Shown here in pieces: positions 1 through 7,544 of a stretch of DNA of 8,034 nucleotides. Within the stretch, counting starts at the first letter, position 1. Each line of letters begins with the position of its first letter. Source of the DNA: Bordetella parapertussis (GTDB lineage: Bacteria > Pseudomonadota > Gammaproteobacteria > Burkholderiales > Burkholderiaceae_C); contig CALQBT020000103.1 of assembly GCA_943328885.2 (NCBI GenBank), positions 1-8,034 on the forward strand, read 5' to 3'. The notes beneath the pieces are model-generated. The model was not told the origin of the DNA and made no database searches. It saw nothing but the letters and a program-made list of their open reading frames with translations. The position numbers and the translations under genes were made by a program.

Positions 1-32
1 GCCCAGCGCTAAGCCTTGAAACCCTCACAACC

Positions 33-36
33 GGAG
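33..36 (+). promoter_or_regulatory. Ribosome binding site for the PspC-domain gene
   Basis: A GGAG core lies 6 bases before the ATG at 43. It decides the start: the same frame is open back to a TTG at 16, but that codon has no comparable site and would only add nine residues ahead of the SHOCT-like segment. Confidence 0.6.
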
Positions 37-42
37 CCTGCG

Positions 43-363
43 ATGTCGCTCGCTGACGAACTCAACAAGCTCGAAGACCTGCGCGCCCGTGGCGTGCTGT
101 CGGACGCTGAGTTCGGGCGAGCCAAGCAGCGCTGGCTCGACGGGCCCGCCGTCTCGCCACCCGTGCCGCCGGTGCTGGCCGCTGTCAACCGGTTCCGACG
201 CTCGTCGTCTGACCGGTGGATAGGCGGCGTTTGCGGCGGGCTGGCGGTGGCCACCGGCATCGAGAGTTGGGTCTGGCGTCTGATCTTCACTGTGTTGCTG
301 CTGTTTGGCGGCAGCGGCCTGATCATCTACCTCTTGTTGTGGATTTTCGTGCCCGCCGAGTGA
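43..363 (+). CDS. SHOCT/PspC-domain small membrane protein (106 aa)
   Basis: Small inner-membrane protein with two parts. Residues about 2-34 ([21 protein letters not shown]) have the L-x-x-L-x-x-x-G-x-L-(S/T)-x-x-E-F pattern of SHOCT domains, short helical segments thought to mediate oligomerisation. A proline-rich linker (38-44) follows. Residues about 51-106 match the PspC domain: [12 protein letters not shown] at 57-68, then one long hydrophobic stretch at about 76-103 with a GGSG break, ending in F-V-P-A-E, which is how PspC domains typically end. The family is named after phage-shock protein C, a membrane stress sensor, but stand-alone PspC proteins are mostly uncharacterised. No pspA or pspB is visible nearby, so a phage-shock role is not supported here. 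The gene lies 37 bases before lpdA on the same strand and could be co-transcribed with it. Domain call firm, function unknown. Confidence 0.88.
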   Translation: MSLADELNKLEDLRARGVLSDAEFGRAKQRWLDGPAVSPPVPPVLAAVNRFRRSSSDRWIGGVCGGLAVATGIESWVWRLIFTVLLLFGGSGLIIYLLLWIFVPAE

Positions 364-400
364 GTCGGCGACCCTCCATCAGCGTTTCCTTCGGAACATC

Positions 401-1828
401 ATGTCCAAGTCATTTGACCTCGTCGTCATCGGTGCCGGCCCCGGCGGCTACATCGCCGCCATCCGCGCCGCGCAACTCGGTTTCAAGGTCGCCTGCGTCG
501 ACGAGTGGCGCAATGCCGTGGGGGGTCCTGCCCCCGGCGGCACCTGTACCAACGTGGGTTGCATCCCGTCCAAGGCGCTGCTGCAGTCGAGCGAACATTT
601 CGACCATGCACTCCACCAGTTTGCCGATCACGGCATCGGTCTGTCCAACCTGACGATCGACGTGGCCAAGATGCTGGGCCGCAAGGATTTGGTGGTCAAG
701 CAAAACAACGATGGCATCCTCTACCTGTTCAAGAAGAACAAGGTCAGCTTCTTCCATGGTCGGGGTGCTTTCGCCAAGGCCGCAGGAGGTGTCTACGACA
801 TCAGTGTCAGCGGCGTGGCTCAAGAGATGCTCAGTTCCCGCCATGTGATCGTCGCTACAGGCTCGAGCGCGCGTGAGTTGCCCGGCGCCGCTTTCGACGA
901 AGAACGCATCCTGTCCAATGACGGTGCACTGCGTATCGATGCGGTGCCCCGCACGCTGGGGGTGATCGGCTCGGGCGTGATCGGCCTGGAGATGGGCTCG
1001 GTCTGGCGCCGGCTGGGCGCCGAGGTCACGATCCTCGAAGCGCTGCCAGGATTCCTCGGCGCGGCCGACGAGGGTGTGGCCAAGGAAGCGCTCAAGGCCT
1101 TCAAAAAGCAGGGTTTGAAGTTTGAGTTTGGCGTCAAGATCACCGATGTCAAGACCGGCGCGAATGGGGTGACCGTGGTCTATCTCAACGCCCGTGGCGA
1201 GGCGGTGACGCTGGCTGTGGAGCGACTGATCGTCTCGATCGGTCGGGTTCCCAACACCAACGGGCTGAACGCCGCGGGTGTGGGACTGGCGCTCGATGAA
1301 CGCGGGGCGATCGTCGTCGACGCTGATTGCCGAACCAACCTGCCCAATGTCTGGGCGGTCGGCGATGTGGTGCGAGGCCCGATGCTTGCACACAAGGCCG
1401 AGGAAGAGGGTGTGGCGGTGGCCGAGCGCATGGCCGGTCAGCACGGCCATGTCGATTTCAACCTAGTGCCTTGGGTGATCTATACCTCGCCGGAGATCGC
1501 CTGGGTCGGACGGAACGAACAGCAGCTCAAGGCCGAAGGCGTGGCCTACAAGGCCGGGCAGTTCCCGTTCATGGCCAACGGCCGGGCGCGGGCTTTGGGC
1601 GATACCACCGGTTTCGTCAAGTTCCTGGCCGACGCCCAGACCGACGAGATCCTGGGCGTGCACATCGTCGGCCCGTTTGCCAGCGAGTTGATCGCCGAGG
1701 CTGTCGTCGCGATGGCCTTCAAGGCCTCGGCCGAGGACATCGCCCGCATCTGCCATGCCCATCCGAGCTTGAGCGAAGCTAGCAAGGAAGCCGCGCTGGC
1801 GGTGGACAAGCGCACGCTGAACTTTTGA
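401..1828 (+). CDS. lpdA: Dihydrolipoyl dehydrogenase (E3 of 2-oxo acid dehydrogenase)
   Basis: FAD enzyme that reoxidises the dihydrolipoyl groups of 2-oxo acid dehydrogenase complexes and passes electrons to NAD+ (cytoplasm). All signature parts are present in 475 residues, the usual size. The N-terminal FAD site is G-A-G-P-G-G at 11-16. The redox-active disulfide is C49/C54 in [13 protein letters not shown]. The NAD-binding [11 protein letters not shown] lies in the middle third, the second FAD motif is [20 protein letters not shown], and the C-terminal dimer-interface motif HAHPSLSE carries the catalytic pair H454 and E459. There is no N-terminal lipoyl domain, unlike the pyruvate-dehydrogenase E3 variants of some betaproteobacteria, and the GGPAPGG insert before the disulfide fits the form found with 2-oxoglutarate dehydrogenase; that assignment is inference because sucA/odhB lie outside the window. 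A weak GGAA precedes the ATG by 4 bases. Confidence 0.96.
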   Translation: MSKSFDLVVIGAGPGGYIAAIRAAQLGFKVACVDEWRNAVGGPAPGGTCTNVGCIPSKALLQSSEHFDHALHQFADHGIGLSNLTIDVAKMLGRKDLVVKQNNDGILYLFKKNKVSFFHGRGAFAKAAGGVYDISVSGVAQEMLSSRHVIVATGSSARELPGAAFDEERILSNDGALRIDAVPRTLGVIGSGVIGLEMGSVWRRLGAEVTILEALPGFLGAADEGVAKEALKAFKKQGLKFEFGVKITDVKTGANGVTVVYLNARGEAVTLAVERLIVSIGRVPNTNGLNAAGVGLALDERGAIVVDADCRTNLPNVWAVGDVVRGPMLAHKAEEEGVAVAERMAGQHGHVDFNLVPWVIYTSPEIAWVGRNEQQLKAEGVAYKAGQFPFMANGRARALGDTTGFVKFLADAQTDEILGVHIVGPFASELIAEAVVAMAFKASAEDIARICHAHPSLSEASKEAALAVDKRTLNF

Positions 1829-1840
1829 TCGACTCCCGCC

Positions 1841-1864
1841 CGACCGCCGCCCGCCGGGCGGTCG
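1841..1864 (+). terminator. GC-rich hairpin after lpdA (possible weak terminator)
   Basis: Twelve bases past the lpdA stop, CGACCGCC (1841-1848) is exactly complementary to GGCGGTCG (1857-1864) around an 8-base loop. A competing fold pairs CCGCCC (1847-1852) with GGGCGG (1856-1861) around a 3-base loop. No run of T follows, so this is not a standard rho-independent terminator. It may attenuate read-through into zapE, protect the 3' end of the message, or simply reflect high GC content. Confidence 0.4.
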
Positions 1865-1921
1865 CGGATCGGGCACACCGGATCGACCACAGACCTCGGT
1901 GACAACCTGGACGACAACCCC

Positions 1922-3019
1922 TTGAGCGTTCGCGAGCTGTACCTGGCCACACTGGCCGAGCATGGATTCCAGACTGACCCGTCGCAGCTGCGTGCGGTCG
2001 ACACCCTCGAGCGCTGCGAAAACGAGTGGATCGCCTACAAAGCGCGCCGACGCAACGCGGTGACCAAATTGCTGCTGCGACCGCCAATCCCGCGCGGGGT
2101 CTACATGCATGGCGGCGTCGGGCGAGGCAAGAGCTTTTTGATGGACTGTTTTTTCCAGTCAGTGCCGCTGACGCGCAAGACCCGGCTGCACTTTCACGAG
2201 TTCATGCGCGAGGTCCACCGCGAGTTGCAGGAGCTCAAGGGTACGGTCGATCCGCTCGACGAGCTGGGAAAGCGCATCGCCAGGCGGTTCAGGCTGATCT
2301 GCTTTGACGAGTTCCACGTCGCCGATGTCACCGACGCGATGATCCTGCACCGCTTGCTGGCCGCGCTGTTCGCCAACCGGGTGGCGATCGTGACGACCTC
2401 GAATTTTCATCCCGACGCGCTCTATCCCAACGGCTTGCACCGCGACCGCATCTTGCCGGCGATCGACATGCTCAAGGACCAACTCGAGATCATCAACGTC
2501 GACCATGGCAGCGACTACCGGCAACGAACGTTGCAGCAGGCCCGGCTCTACCTCAACCCTTTGGACGAGCAGGCCCAGGCCTCGTTGCAGGCCACTTTCA
2601 GCGAGCTGTCCGAGGCCCGTGACCAGGACCCGGTGCTGCACATCGAGCACCGCGAACTGCGGGCGCTGCGGCGCGCCGGCGGCGTCGTCTGGTTCGATTT
2701 CCGCACACTGTGCGGTGGCCCGAGGTCGCAGAACGACTACCTCGAGATCGCCCAGCAGTTCCACACTTTGCTGCTGTCGAACGTGCCGCAGATGCCGCCG
2801 CGTCTGGGCAGCGAGGCTAGGCGATTCACGTTGCTGGTCGACGTGCTCTACGACCGGCGCGTCAAGCTGGTCATCTCGGCGGCGGTGCCTGCCGAGCAAC
2901 TCTACCTCGAAGGGCCGCTGGTGCACGAGTTTGCTCGTACCGTTTCGAGGTTGCAGGAAATGCAGTCGCCTGAGTATCTGGCGCTGGCGCGACGTGATGT
3001 CGACACGGGGCTGACCTGA
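1922..3019 (+). CDS. zapE: AFG1/ZapE-family AAA ATPase, cell-division associated
   Basis: P-loop ATPase of the AFG1/ZapE family (365 aa, normal length). In E. coli ZapE (YhcM) associates with the Z-ring and affects FtsZ polymers late in division; mitochondrial AFG1/LACE1 relatives act in protein quality control. Walker A is GGVGRGKS at 64-71, preceded by the family phrase R-G-V-Y. The segment TRKTRLHFHEFMREVH (about 84-99) is highly characteristic, and Walker B is LICFDEFHVAD with D129/E130. The sensor-like TTSNFHPDALYPNGLHRDR follows at about 160-180. The TTG at 1922 is the first start codon in this frame after a stop at 1826-1828, and the residues right after it (SVREL) are where I would expect family members to begin. 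No clear ribosome binding site precedes it. The gene follows lpdA by 93 bases, a neighbourhood common in Burkholderiales. Confidence 0.94.
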   Translation: MSVRELYLATLAEHGFQTDPSQLRAVDTLERCENEWIAYKARRRNAVTKLLLRPPIPRGVYMHGGVGRGKSFLMDCFFQSVPLTRKTRLHFHEFMREVHRELQELKGTVDPLDELGKRIARRFRLICFDEFHVADVTDAMILHRLLAALFANRVAIVTTSNFHPDALYPNGLHRDRILPAIDMLKDQLEIINVDHGSDYRQRTLQQARLYLNPLDEQAQASLQATFSELSEARDQDPVLHIEHRELRALRRAGGVVWFDFRTLCGGPRSQNDYLEIAQQFHTLLLSNVPQMPPRLGSEARRFTLLVDVLYDRRVKLVISAAVPAEQLYLEGPLVHEFARTVSRLQEMQSPEYLALARRDVDTGLT

Positions 3020-3184
3020 GGCCTGTACCAAAGCTCGAGGTGACAAGCTGTCTGCCGCCTCGACAGACCTGCGAGTTGCTGGTGTGGCCAGGCATCGAAC
3101 CAGGGCATGACCCACAGCGTGTGCGCTCGCTCGATTCGCTAGGTCGTAAACAGCATCTCGCACATGGATCGAGACGATAAACTC

Positions 3185-3188
3185 GAGG
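3185..3188 (+). promoter_or_regulatory. Ribosome binding site setting the YdcH-type start
   Basis: GAGG lies 5 bases ahead of the ATG at 3194. The upstream in-frame ATG at 3164 has no comparable purine-rich site, so the shorter 73-residue product is preferred. Confidence 0.5.
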
Positions 3189-3193
3189 TCTTC

Positions 3194-3415
3194 ATGAAGC
3201 CCGAACCAGACCGTGAACTCAACCTGCACTCGCCGCAACGCCAGCTGATCGAGTTGCGAATGGAGCACGCCGATCTCGACAGCTTGATCGACCACAGCGC
3301 CGCGCATGCACCGGGCGACGACTTGTTGCTGCGGCGATTCAAGAAGCGCCGCCTGCGCTTGCGCGACCAGATCGTCCAGCTGGAAGTCGAACTCGATCCG
3401 CCACGGCCTGCATGA
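3194..3415 (+). CDS. YdcH/DUF465-family small coiled-coil protein (73 aa)
   Basis: Short, highly charged helical protein. From M-K-P-E-P-D-R-E-L it runs through a helix with QRQLIELRMEHADLDSLID, a short break with DD, and a second helix with LLRRFKKRRLRLRDQIVQLE. This two-helix layout, with H-x-x-L-D in the first helix and a (F/L)KK+(+)L-x-L-(+)D-x-I pattern in the second, is that of the YdcH/DUF465 (SlyX-like) family, typically 70-80 residues. No biochemical function is established for the family. I chose the ATG at 3194 because of the GAGG before it; starting at 3164 would add ten residues (MDRDDKLEVF). The 174 bases between zapE and this start contain no gene, tRNA or clear promoter that I can support. 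A helicase gene follows 91 bases downstream. Confidence 0.75.
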   Translation: MKPEPDRELNLHSPQRQLIELRMEHADLDSLIDHSAAHAPGDDLLLRRFKKRRLRLRDQIVQLEVELDPPRPA

Positions 3416-3506
3416 GAGCCTGCACAGGCGGGCGATGCCGAAACTTGTCGAGCGATCCGGATATGCGCGGACCGAGCCCGTCGATGCCTTGAAAGCAAGA
3501 TTCCCT

Positions 3507-5516
3507 ATGGACGTGCACGGCGAACAGCCAGCCCCACCGATCAGTGCATTGGCGACCGCCACCCGCGATGCGCTCAGCCCTCGCGGTGCTTTGGCGCAGG
3601 CCGACCCTGGATTTGTCGAGCGCGAGCCGCAGCTGCGGCTGGCCGATGCGATGGCCCGTGCAATCGAGGACCGTGCCACGCTGGTGGCCGAGGCCGGCAC
3701 GGGGGTGGGCAAGACCTTTGCCTACCTGGTGCCGCTGCTGCTGTCGGGCCGGCGTGCCTTGGTCAGCACCGCGACCAAGAGCCTGCAGGATCAACTCTTT
3801 CTGCGCGACCTGCCGCGTCTGCGTGAGGCGCTGGGGCTGCCGGTGCGCATTGCCTTGCTCAAAGGCCGCAGCAGCTACCTCTGCCTGCACCGGCTGGTCC
3901 AGGCACGAGAGACCGGCTCGTTGCCGGACCGGTTTGCAGTGCGCGCGCTGGCGCGGGTCGAAACCTGGTCGCAATCCACCCGGACCGGCGATCTGGCCGA
4001 GATCGATGGCCTCGACGACCGCTCGCCGGTGATCCCGCTCGTCACCTCGACCCGCGACAACTGCTTGGGCGGCGAGTGCCCCCAGTTCAGCGCCTGCCAT
4101 GTCGTCAAGGCCAGACGCGAAGCGATGGCGGCCGACCTGGTGGTGGTCAACCACCATTTGTTCTTTGCCGATCTGTCGCTGCGCGACAGCGGTGTTGCCG
4201 AGTTGCTGCCGACCGTCGATGCTGCGGTATTCGACGAGGCCCACCAACTGGTCGAGACCGGTCTGCAGTTCCTCGGCACGATGCTGTCGACCCACCAGGT
4301 GATCGATTTCGGTCGTGATCTGGTGGCCGCTGGCCTGAGCCACGCTCGCGGTCTGGCCGAGTGGCAGACACTGGCGGCCAGCCTGGACCGCGCTGCCCGC
4401 GAGTTGCGTCTGGCCTGCGCTGGCGCGCTGCGCGAGCCCAAGGGCATCCTCAAGCTGCGCTGGGACGAGCGCGCCCACGAGTCGGCTTTTCTTGAAGCGA
4501 TGGCCGGCCTGGCCGCCGCTGCTGACGCAGCGCGCGACGCGGCGCTCGCGGTCGAGGCTGTAGCGCCCGACTTCAGCCGTCTGGTCGAACGAGGCGGGCA
4601 CATCGCCCAACTGGTGAATGGTTTCAAAGGTGAAGCTGCGATCGACCGCGTGCGCTGGATCGACATCGGCCCGCGCGACGCCAGGCTGGTCGAGTCGCCA
4701 CTGCACATTCGGGACCTGTTCACCGAACAGCGTGCCGCAGCGCCTCGGGCCTGGATCTTCACTTCGGCCACGCTGGGCAGCGATGAGCAGTTGAGCTGGT
4801 TCAGCGAAGCCGCAGCGCTAGAGGATGCGCGCAAGCTGCGCGTGGGCAGCCCGTTCGACTATGCTGCCCATGCCCGCACTTGGGTGCCGCCGCGTTTCCC
4901 CAAGCCCAATGAGCCGGGTCACCCGGCGGCGGTGGGCGCGCTGGCGGCGCGGCTGGCCGGCCGGCTTGGCGGGCGGACCTTCGTGCTGACGACCACCTTG
5001 CGCGTTTTGCCGCTGATCGCCGAGGCCTTGACCGAAACCGCGACCGCGGCCGGCGAACACTTGCAGGTGCTGGTGCAGGGCACCCATCCGAAGCGCACGC
5101 TGCTGCAGCGCTTTCTAGACACGCCGCGCAGCGTGCTGGTGGGTTCGGCCAGCTTCTGGGAAGGCATCGACGTACCCGGCGATGCGCTGCAGTGCGTGAT
5201 CATCGACAAGCTGCCGTTTCCGCCGCCGCACGATCCGCTGGTGCAGGCGCGCAGCAAGGAATTGGCGTCGCGCGGCCGTGATCCGTTCAACGACTACTAC
5301 TTGTCAGAGGCGGCGATCTCGCTCAAGCAGGGCGCCGGGCGGCTGATCCGCAGCGAGACCGACCTGGGCCTTCTGGTGATCACCGACCCCCGGCTTCGCC
5401 AGATGCCTTATGGCCGCAAGCTGCGCGCTGCGCTGCCGGCGATGGGCACCCTCGACACCGAGGCAGACGCGATGGCCTGGCTGGACGAAATTGTTGCGCT
5501 GACCTCGACGGCCTGA
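3507..5516 (+). CDS. DinG/YoaA-type ATP-dependent DNA helicase, Fe-S cluster
   Basis: Superfamily 2 helicase of the XPD/DinG group (669 aa) that probably unwinds DNA during repair or at stalled forks. Motif I is EAGTGVGKT at 62-70, motif Ia STATKSLQDQL at 87-97, the DEAH box (FDEAH) at 243-246, the motif before the second RecA domain FTSATLGS at 418-425, motif V GSASFWEGIDVPG at about 546-558, and motif VI QGAGRLIRS at 608-616. Four cysteines, C126, C186, C191 and C197, sit between motifs I and II in the arrangement that binds a 4Fe-4S cluster in DinG and XPD; the 5- and 6-residue steps match those I recall for E. coli DinG. There is no N-terminal exonuclease domain. The frame stays open back to 3306, inside the YdcH-type gene, but conserved sequence starts near ISALATATRDAL, so the ATG at 3507 is preferred; its ribosome binding site is poor. 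YoaA (partner of the clamp-loader subunit chi) is the closer model than DinG by size, but which one is uncertain. Confidence 0.93.
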   Translation: MDVHGEQPAPPISALATATRDALSPRGALAQADPGFVEREPQLRLADAMARAIEDRATLVAEAGTGVGKTFAYLVPLLLSGRRALVSTATKSLQDQLFLRDLPRLREALGLPVRIALLKGRSSYLCLHRLVQARETGSLPDRFAVRALARVETWSQSTRTGDLAEIDGLDDRSPVIPLVTSTRDNCLGGECPQFSACHVVKARREAMAADLVVVNHHLFFADLSLRDSGVAELLPTVDAAVFDEAHQLVETGLQFLGTMLSTHQVIDFGRDLVAAGLSHARGLAEWQTLAASLDRAARELRLACAGALREPKGILKLRWDERAHESAFLEAMAGLAAAADAARDAALAVEAVAPDFSRLVERGGHIAQLVNGFKGEAAIDRVRWIDIGPRDARLVESPLHIRDLFTEQRAAAPRAWIFTSATLGSDEQLSWFSEAAALEDARKLRVGSPFDYAAHARTWVPPRFPKPNEPGHPAAVGALAARLAGRLGGRTFVLTTTLRVLPLIAEALTETATAAGEHLQVLVQGTHPKRTLLQRFLDTPRSVLVGSASFWEGIDVPGDALQCVIIDKLPFPPPHDPLVQARSKELASRGRDPFNDYYLSEAAISLKQGAGRLIRSETDLGLLVITDPRLRQMPYGRKLRAALPAMGTLDTEADAMAWLDEIVALTSTA

Positions 5517-5520
5517 GACC

Positions 5521-6327
5521 CTACCAGAATTGCCACCAAGCCCGGTCGGGCTGGCGCACGCCGTCCTTGAAGTAGCGCGTTTGCGGGTAGTTCTTTTTCA
5601 GCACTCGCTCGGCGTCTTCGCGCAAGGTTTGCAGTCCCAGCTGCTCATAGCTTGCAGCCATGATGAACAAGGCTTCTTCAGTCGCCGGCGCGCGCTGGTA
5701 GTCGCGTACCACGAGCTGGGCCCGGTTGGCTGCTGCCAGGTAGGCCGCGCGGCGGTAGTAGTAACGCGCCACATGCACCTCGTACTCTGCCAGCGCGTTG
5801 ACGATGTAGTCCATCCGGGAACGAGCGTCGCCCGCGAACTTGGACTGCGGGTATTGCTCGACCAGCTGGCCGAAAGCCTGGAACGCGTCGCGCGAGGCTT
5901 GCTGGTCGCGCTCAGAGATGTTTTGGCGCGAGAAGCCGCTCAAGAACCCCATGTTGTCGTTGAAGTTGATCAGGCCCTTCAGGTACAGCGCGTAATCCAT
6001 GCCCGGACTGGATGGGTGCAGCTTGATGAAGCGCTCGAGTGTGGCGATGGCCAGCACCCGTTCGCTGGTTCGCCACTGCGCATAGGCCAGGTCTAGCGTG
6101 GCCTGTTGGGCCAGCAGGGTGCCGGCCGCACGACCCTCGACCTTTTCCAGCGCCTTGATCGCGGGCTCGTAACTACCCGCCGCCAGGTCTTCTTTGGCCT
6201 GTGCATACAATTTCTCGGGAGAGTTGCGCAATTCCTCGTCTTTCGACGTGGAGCCGCAAGCCGCCAGTGCGGCTGCCAGAACAAGCACCAGCAGTTGCCG
6301 TGCAGCGCGCAGCGGTGGGCGATGCAT
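5521..6327 (-). CDS. bamD: Outer-membrane assembly lipoprotein BamD
   Basis: Essential lipoprotein of the BAM complex, which folds beta-barrel proteins into the outer membrane; BamD docks BamA and recognises substrates from the periplasmic side. The 268-residue product starts with a lipoprotein signal: basic MHRPPLRAAR, hydrophobic LLVLVLAAA, and lipobox L21-A22-A23-C24, so C24 would be lipidated. Tetratricopeptide-like helices follow, beginning PEKLYAQAKEDLAAGSYEPA (37-56) and continuing with family-typical phrases such as MDYALYLKGL, FQAFGQLVEQYPQSKFAGDA, and EYEVHVARYYYRRAAYLAA. It ends in R-A-W-W-Q-F-W. The frame is open much further upstream (through 6378 and on into the strand opposite rluD), but only the start at 6327 gives a signal peptide of normal length. 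No clear ribosome binding site is seen. It is divergent from rluD, as in E. coli. Confidence 0.94.
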   Translation of the reverse strand: MHRPPLRAARQLLVLVLAAALAACGSTSKDEELRNSPEKLYAQAKEDLAAGSYEPAIKALEKVEGRAAGTLLAQQATLDLAYAQWRTSERVLAIATLERFIKLHPSSPGMDYALYLKGLINFNDNMGFLSGFSRQNISERDQQASRDAFQAFGQLVEQYPQSKFAGDARSRMDYIVNALAEYEVHVARYYYRRAAYLAAANRAQLVVRDYQRAPATEEALFIMAASYEQLGLQTLREDAERVLKKNYPQTRYFKDGVRQPDRAWWQFW

Positions 6328-6442
6328 GGTGGTGGTGTTGGTGGGCGCCGCCAGGCGCAAGACCTTGAACAAACTCATCGGTGTCGGCGGCCGCGTTGCG
6401 GTCGGCGTCCTTCCAGGCAGGTATGCGAACTCGAAGATTCTA
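6328..6442. promoter_or_regulatory. Divergent bamD/rluD upstream region
   Basis: These 115 bases separate the starts of two divergent genes and must hold both promoters unless they begin inside the genes. I could not find a convincing -35/-10 pair in either direction. The minus strand reads TAGAAT at 6442-6437, a fair -10 for bamD, but without a matching -35. A trinucleotide-like GGTGGTGGTGTTGGTGGG run lies at about 6327-6344 just ahead of the bamD start. Confidence 0.4.
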
Positions 6443-7405
6443 ATGTCCTCAACTATCCATTTGCCGGCTGCCGACGATCCTGATGCGGAGCTCGACGCTG
6501 AAGTCCGCGAAGCGCTGGTGTCGCGGTCCCAGCATGCGTTGCGACTGGACAAGGCGCTGGTAGCGCTGGCGCCCGAGTTCTCCCGCAGTTGGTTGCAGCA
6601 ACTGCTAGCGCGTGGCCATGTTCGGCTCGATGGTTTGGTGCAGAACACGGCCTCGCGCAAGCTGCGCATCGGACAGAAGATCAGGCTGGCACTGGTTCCC
6701 ACAGCCGAGAGCCTGGCGTTTCGGCCCGAGCCCATGGCCTTGGACATCGTCTTCGAGGACTTGCACCTGCTGGTCGTCAACAAGCCCGCCGGGCTGGTCG
6801 TGCATCCTGCGGCCGGCCATTGGTCGGGCACGCTGCTCAACGGCTTGCTGGCAAACCATGCGGTGGCTGCCACCTTGCCGCGCGCGGGCATCGTTCACCG
6901 GCTCGACAAGGACACCACCGGGCTGATGGTGGTGGCCAAGACCTTGCCGGCGATGACCGCGCTGGTGCGGCAGATCGCCGCACGGGATGTGCGGCGCGTC
7001 TACCTCGCGCTGGCGCAGGGCGAGGTCGCCTGGGCTCAAGCGGCGATCGAAGCGCCGATCGGTCGCGACCCGGGTTCGCGCTTGCGCATGGCGGTGGTGG
7101 CGTCTGGCAAGCCTGCGCGTACCGATGTCGAACGCCTGTTGGCCCACGGCGGGGTCACCGCGCTGCGTTGTCGACTGCACACCGGACGCACCCATCAGAT
7201 CCGGGTCCATCTGGCCTCGCGTGGCCATGCGCTGGTGGGCGACGCGCTCTACGGCGGGCGACCAGCGTTGGGCCTGTCCAGGCAGGCCCTGCACGCCGCT
7301 GAACTGGCTTTCGATCATCCTGCCGATGGTCGTCTGATGGAATTCTCTGCGGCGTTGCCGGCCGATCTGGCTGCGGCTTGGCGCTTGGTGATGCCCGGTT
7401 TTTGA
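6443..7405 (+). CDS. rluD: 23S rRNA pseudouridine synthase RluD
   Basis: Converts uridines 1911, 1915 and 1917 (E. coli numbering) in helix 69 of 23S rRNA to pseudouridine, a late step in 50S assembly. The 320-residue length is normal. Residues about 33-85 form an S4 RNA-binding domain (R-L-D-K-A-L, then SRSWLQQLLARGHVRLDG). The catalytic domain starts with the family phrase DLHLLVVNKPAGLVVHPAAG at 106-125. The active-site loop is GIVHRLDKDTTGLMVVAKT (149-167) with catalytic D155, the same wording as in E. coli RluD. LHTGRTHQIRVHLASRGHAL and D-A-L-Y-G-G complete the fold. The ATG at 6443 has GAAG 6 bases ahead; the frame is open further left but only across the bamD leader. RluC or RluA-like specificity is less likely given the length and loop. 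The usual follower pgeF/yfiH is absent here. Confidence 0.94.
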   Translation: MSSTIHLPAADDPDAELDAEVREALVSRSQHALRLDKALVALAPEFSRSWLQQLLARGHVRLDGLVQNTASRKLRIGQKIRLALVPTAESLAFRPEPMALDIVFEDLHLLVVNKPAGLVVHPAAGHWSGTLLNGLLANHAVAATLPRAGIVHRLDKDTTGLMVVAKTLPAMTALVRQIAARDVRRVYLALAQGEVAWAQAAIEAPIGRDPGSRLRMAVVASGKPARTDVERLLAHGGVTALRCRLHTGRTHQIRVHLASRGHALVGDALYGGRPALGLSRQALHAAELAFDHPADGRLMEFSAALPADLAAAWRLVMPGF

Positions 7406-7424
7406 ATGCCAGACCTTGGGGAAA

Positions 7425-7452
7425 TTGCGTTGCCTGCAATCGGCGCTAGAAT
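7425..7452 (+). promoter_or_regulatory. Sigma-70-like promoter ahead of the small frame and scpB
   Basis: TTGCGT (7425-7430) and TAGAAT (7447-7452) are separated by 16 bases. The -10 matches the consensus at five of six positions, the -35 at three. Transcription would begin near 7459, giving a leader of about 270 bases before scpB. It lies 20 bases past the rluD stop, so scpB need not depend on the rluD promoter. Confidence 0.5.
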
Positions 7453-7520
7453 GCGGCCTGCGCGAATAGGGTAGTTACCTTTGAGGCCTTGCCCTGACGC
7501 AGCGACGCAGTTCTGAATCG

Positions 7521-7544
7521 GGCTGCGGGATGTCCCAGGCAGCC
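7521..7544 (+). other. Strong RNA hairpin in the scpB leader
   Basis: GGCTGC (7521-7526) pairs with GCAGCC (7539-7544) and GGG (7527-7529) with CCC (7534-7536), giving nine G-C-rich pairs with a two-base AG bulge (7537-7538) and the four-base loop ATGT (7530-7533). The loop contains the first ATG of the small reading frame. The hairpin lies about 60 bases into the predicted transcript. No T-run follows directly, so it is not a plain terminator. A shorter competing stem GCCG/CGGC at 7542-7553 overlaps its right arm. Confidence 0.45.

Noticed and set aside
1..12. Frame reading A-Q-R-stop as the tail of an upstream gene (possibly odhB)
   Set aside because: Only three codons are visible and do not match a tail I can recognise; not enough to call a gene.
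410..1450. Minus-strand open frame opposite lpdA
   Set aside because: lpdA has every catalytic motif on the plus strand; the antisense product resembles no family.
3060..3125. A tRNA-like fragment (ATCGAACC near a GGGC)
   Set aside because: No cloverleaf can be drawn: no acceptor stem, D-arm or anticodon arm at proper distances.
3040..3180. A GTG-started 46-codon plus-strand frame in the zapE-YdcH gap
   Set aside because: Its third positions lack the G/C bias of the neighbouring genes and it has no separate ribosome binding site; it looks like chance.
2159..3712. Long minus-strand open frame (517 codons) opposite zapE, the YdcH-type gene and the helicase start
   Set aside because: It spans three well-supported plus-strand features and has no recognisable domain; long antisense frames are expected from strong G/C third-position bias.
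3339..4834. Two long minus-strand open frames opposite the helicase gene
   Set aside because: The plus strand carries all helicase motifs; the antisense translations are low-complexity and Arg/Ser/Gln-rich shadows.
6328..6891. N-terminal extension of the bamD frame on the minus strand
   Set aside because: It runs antisense into rluD and would bury the lipoprotein signal far from the N-terminus.
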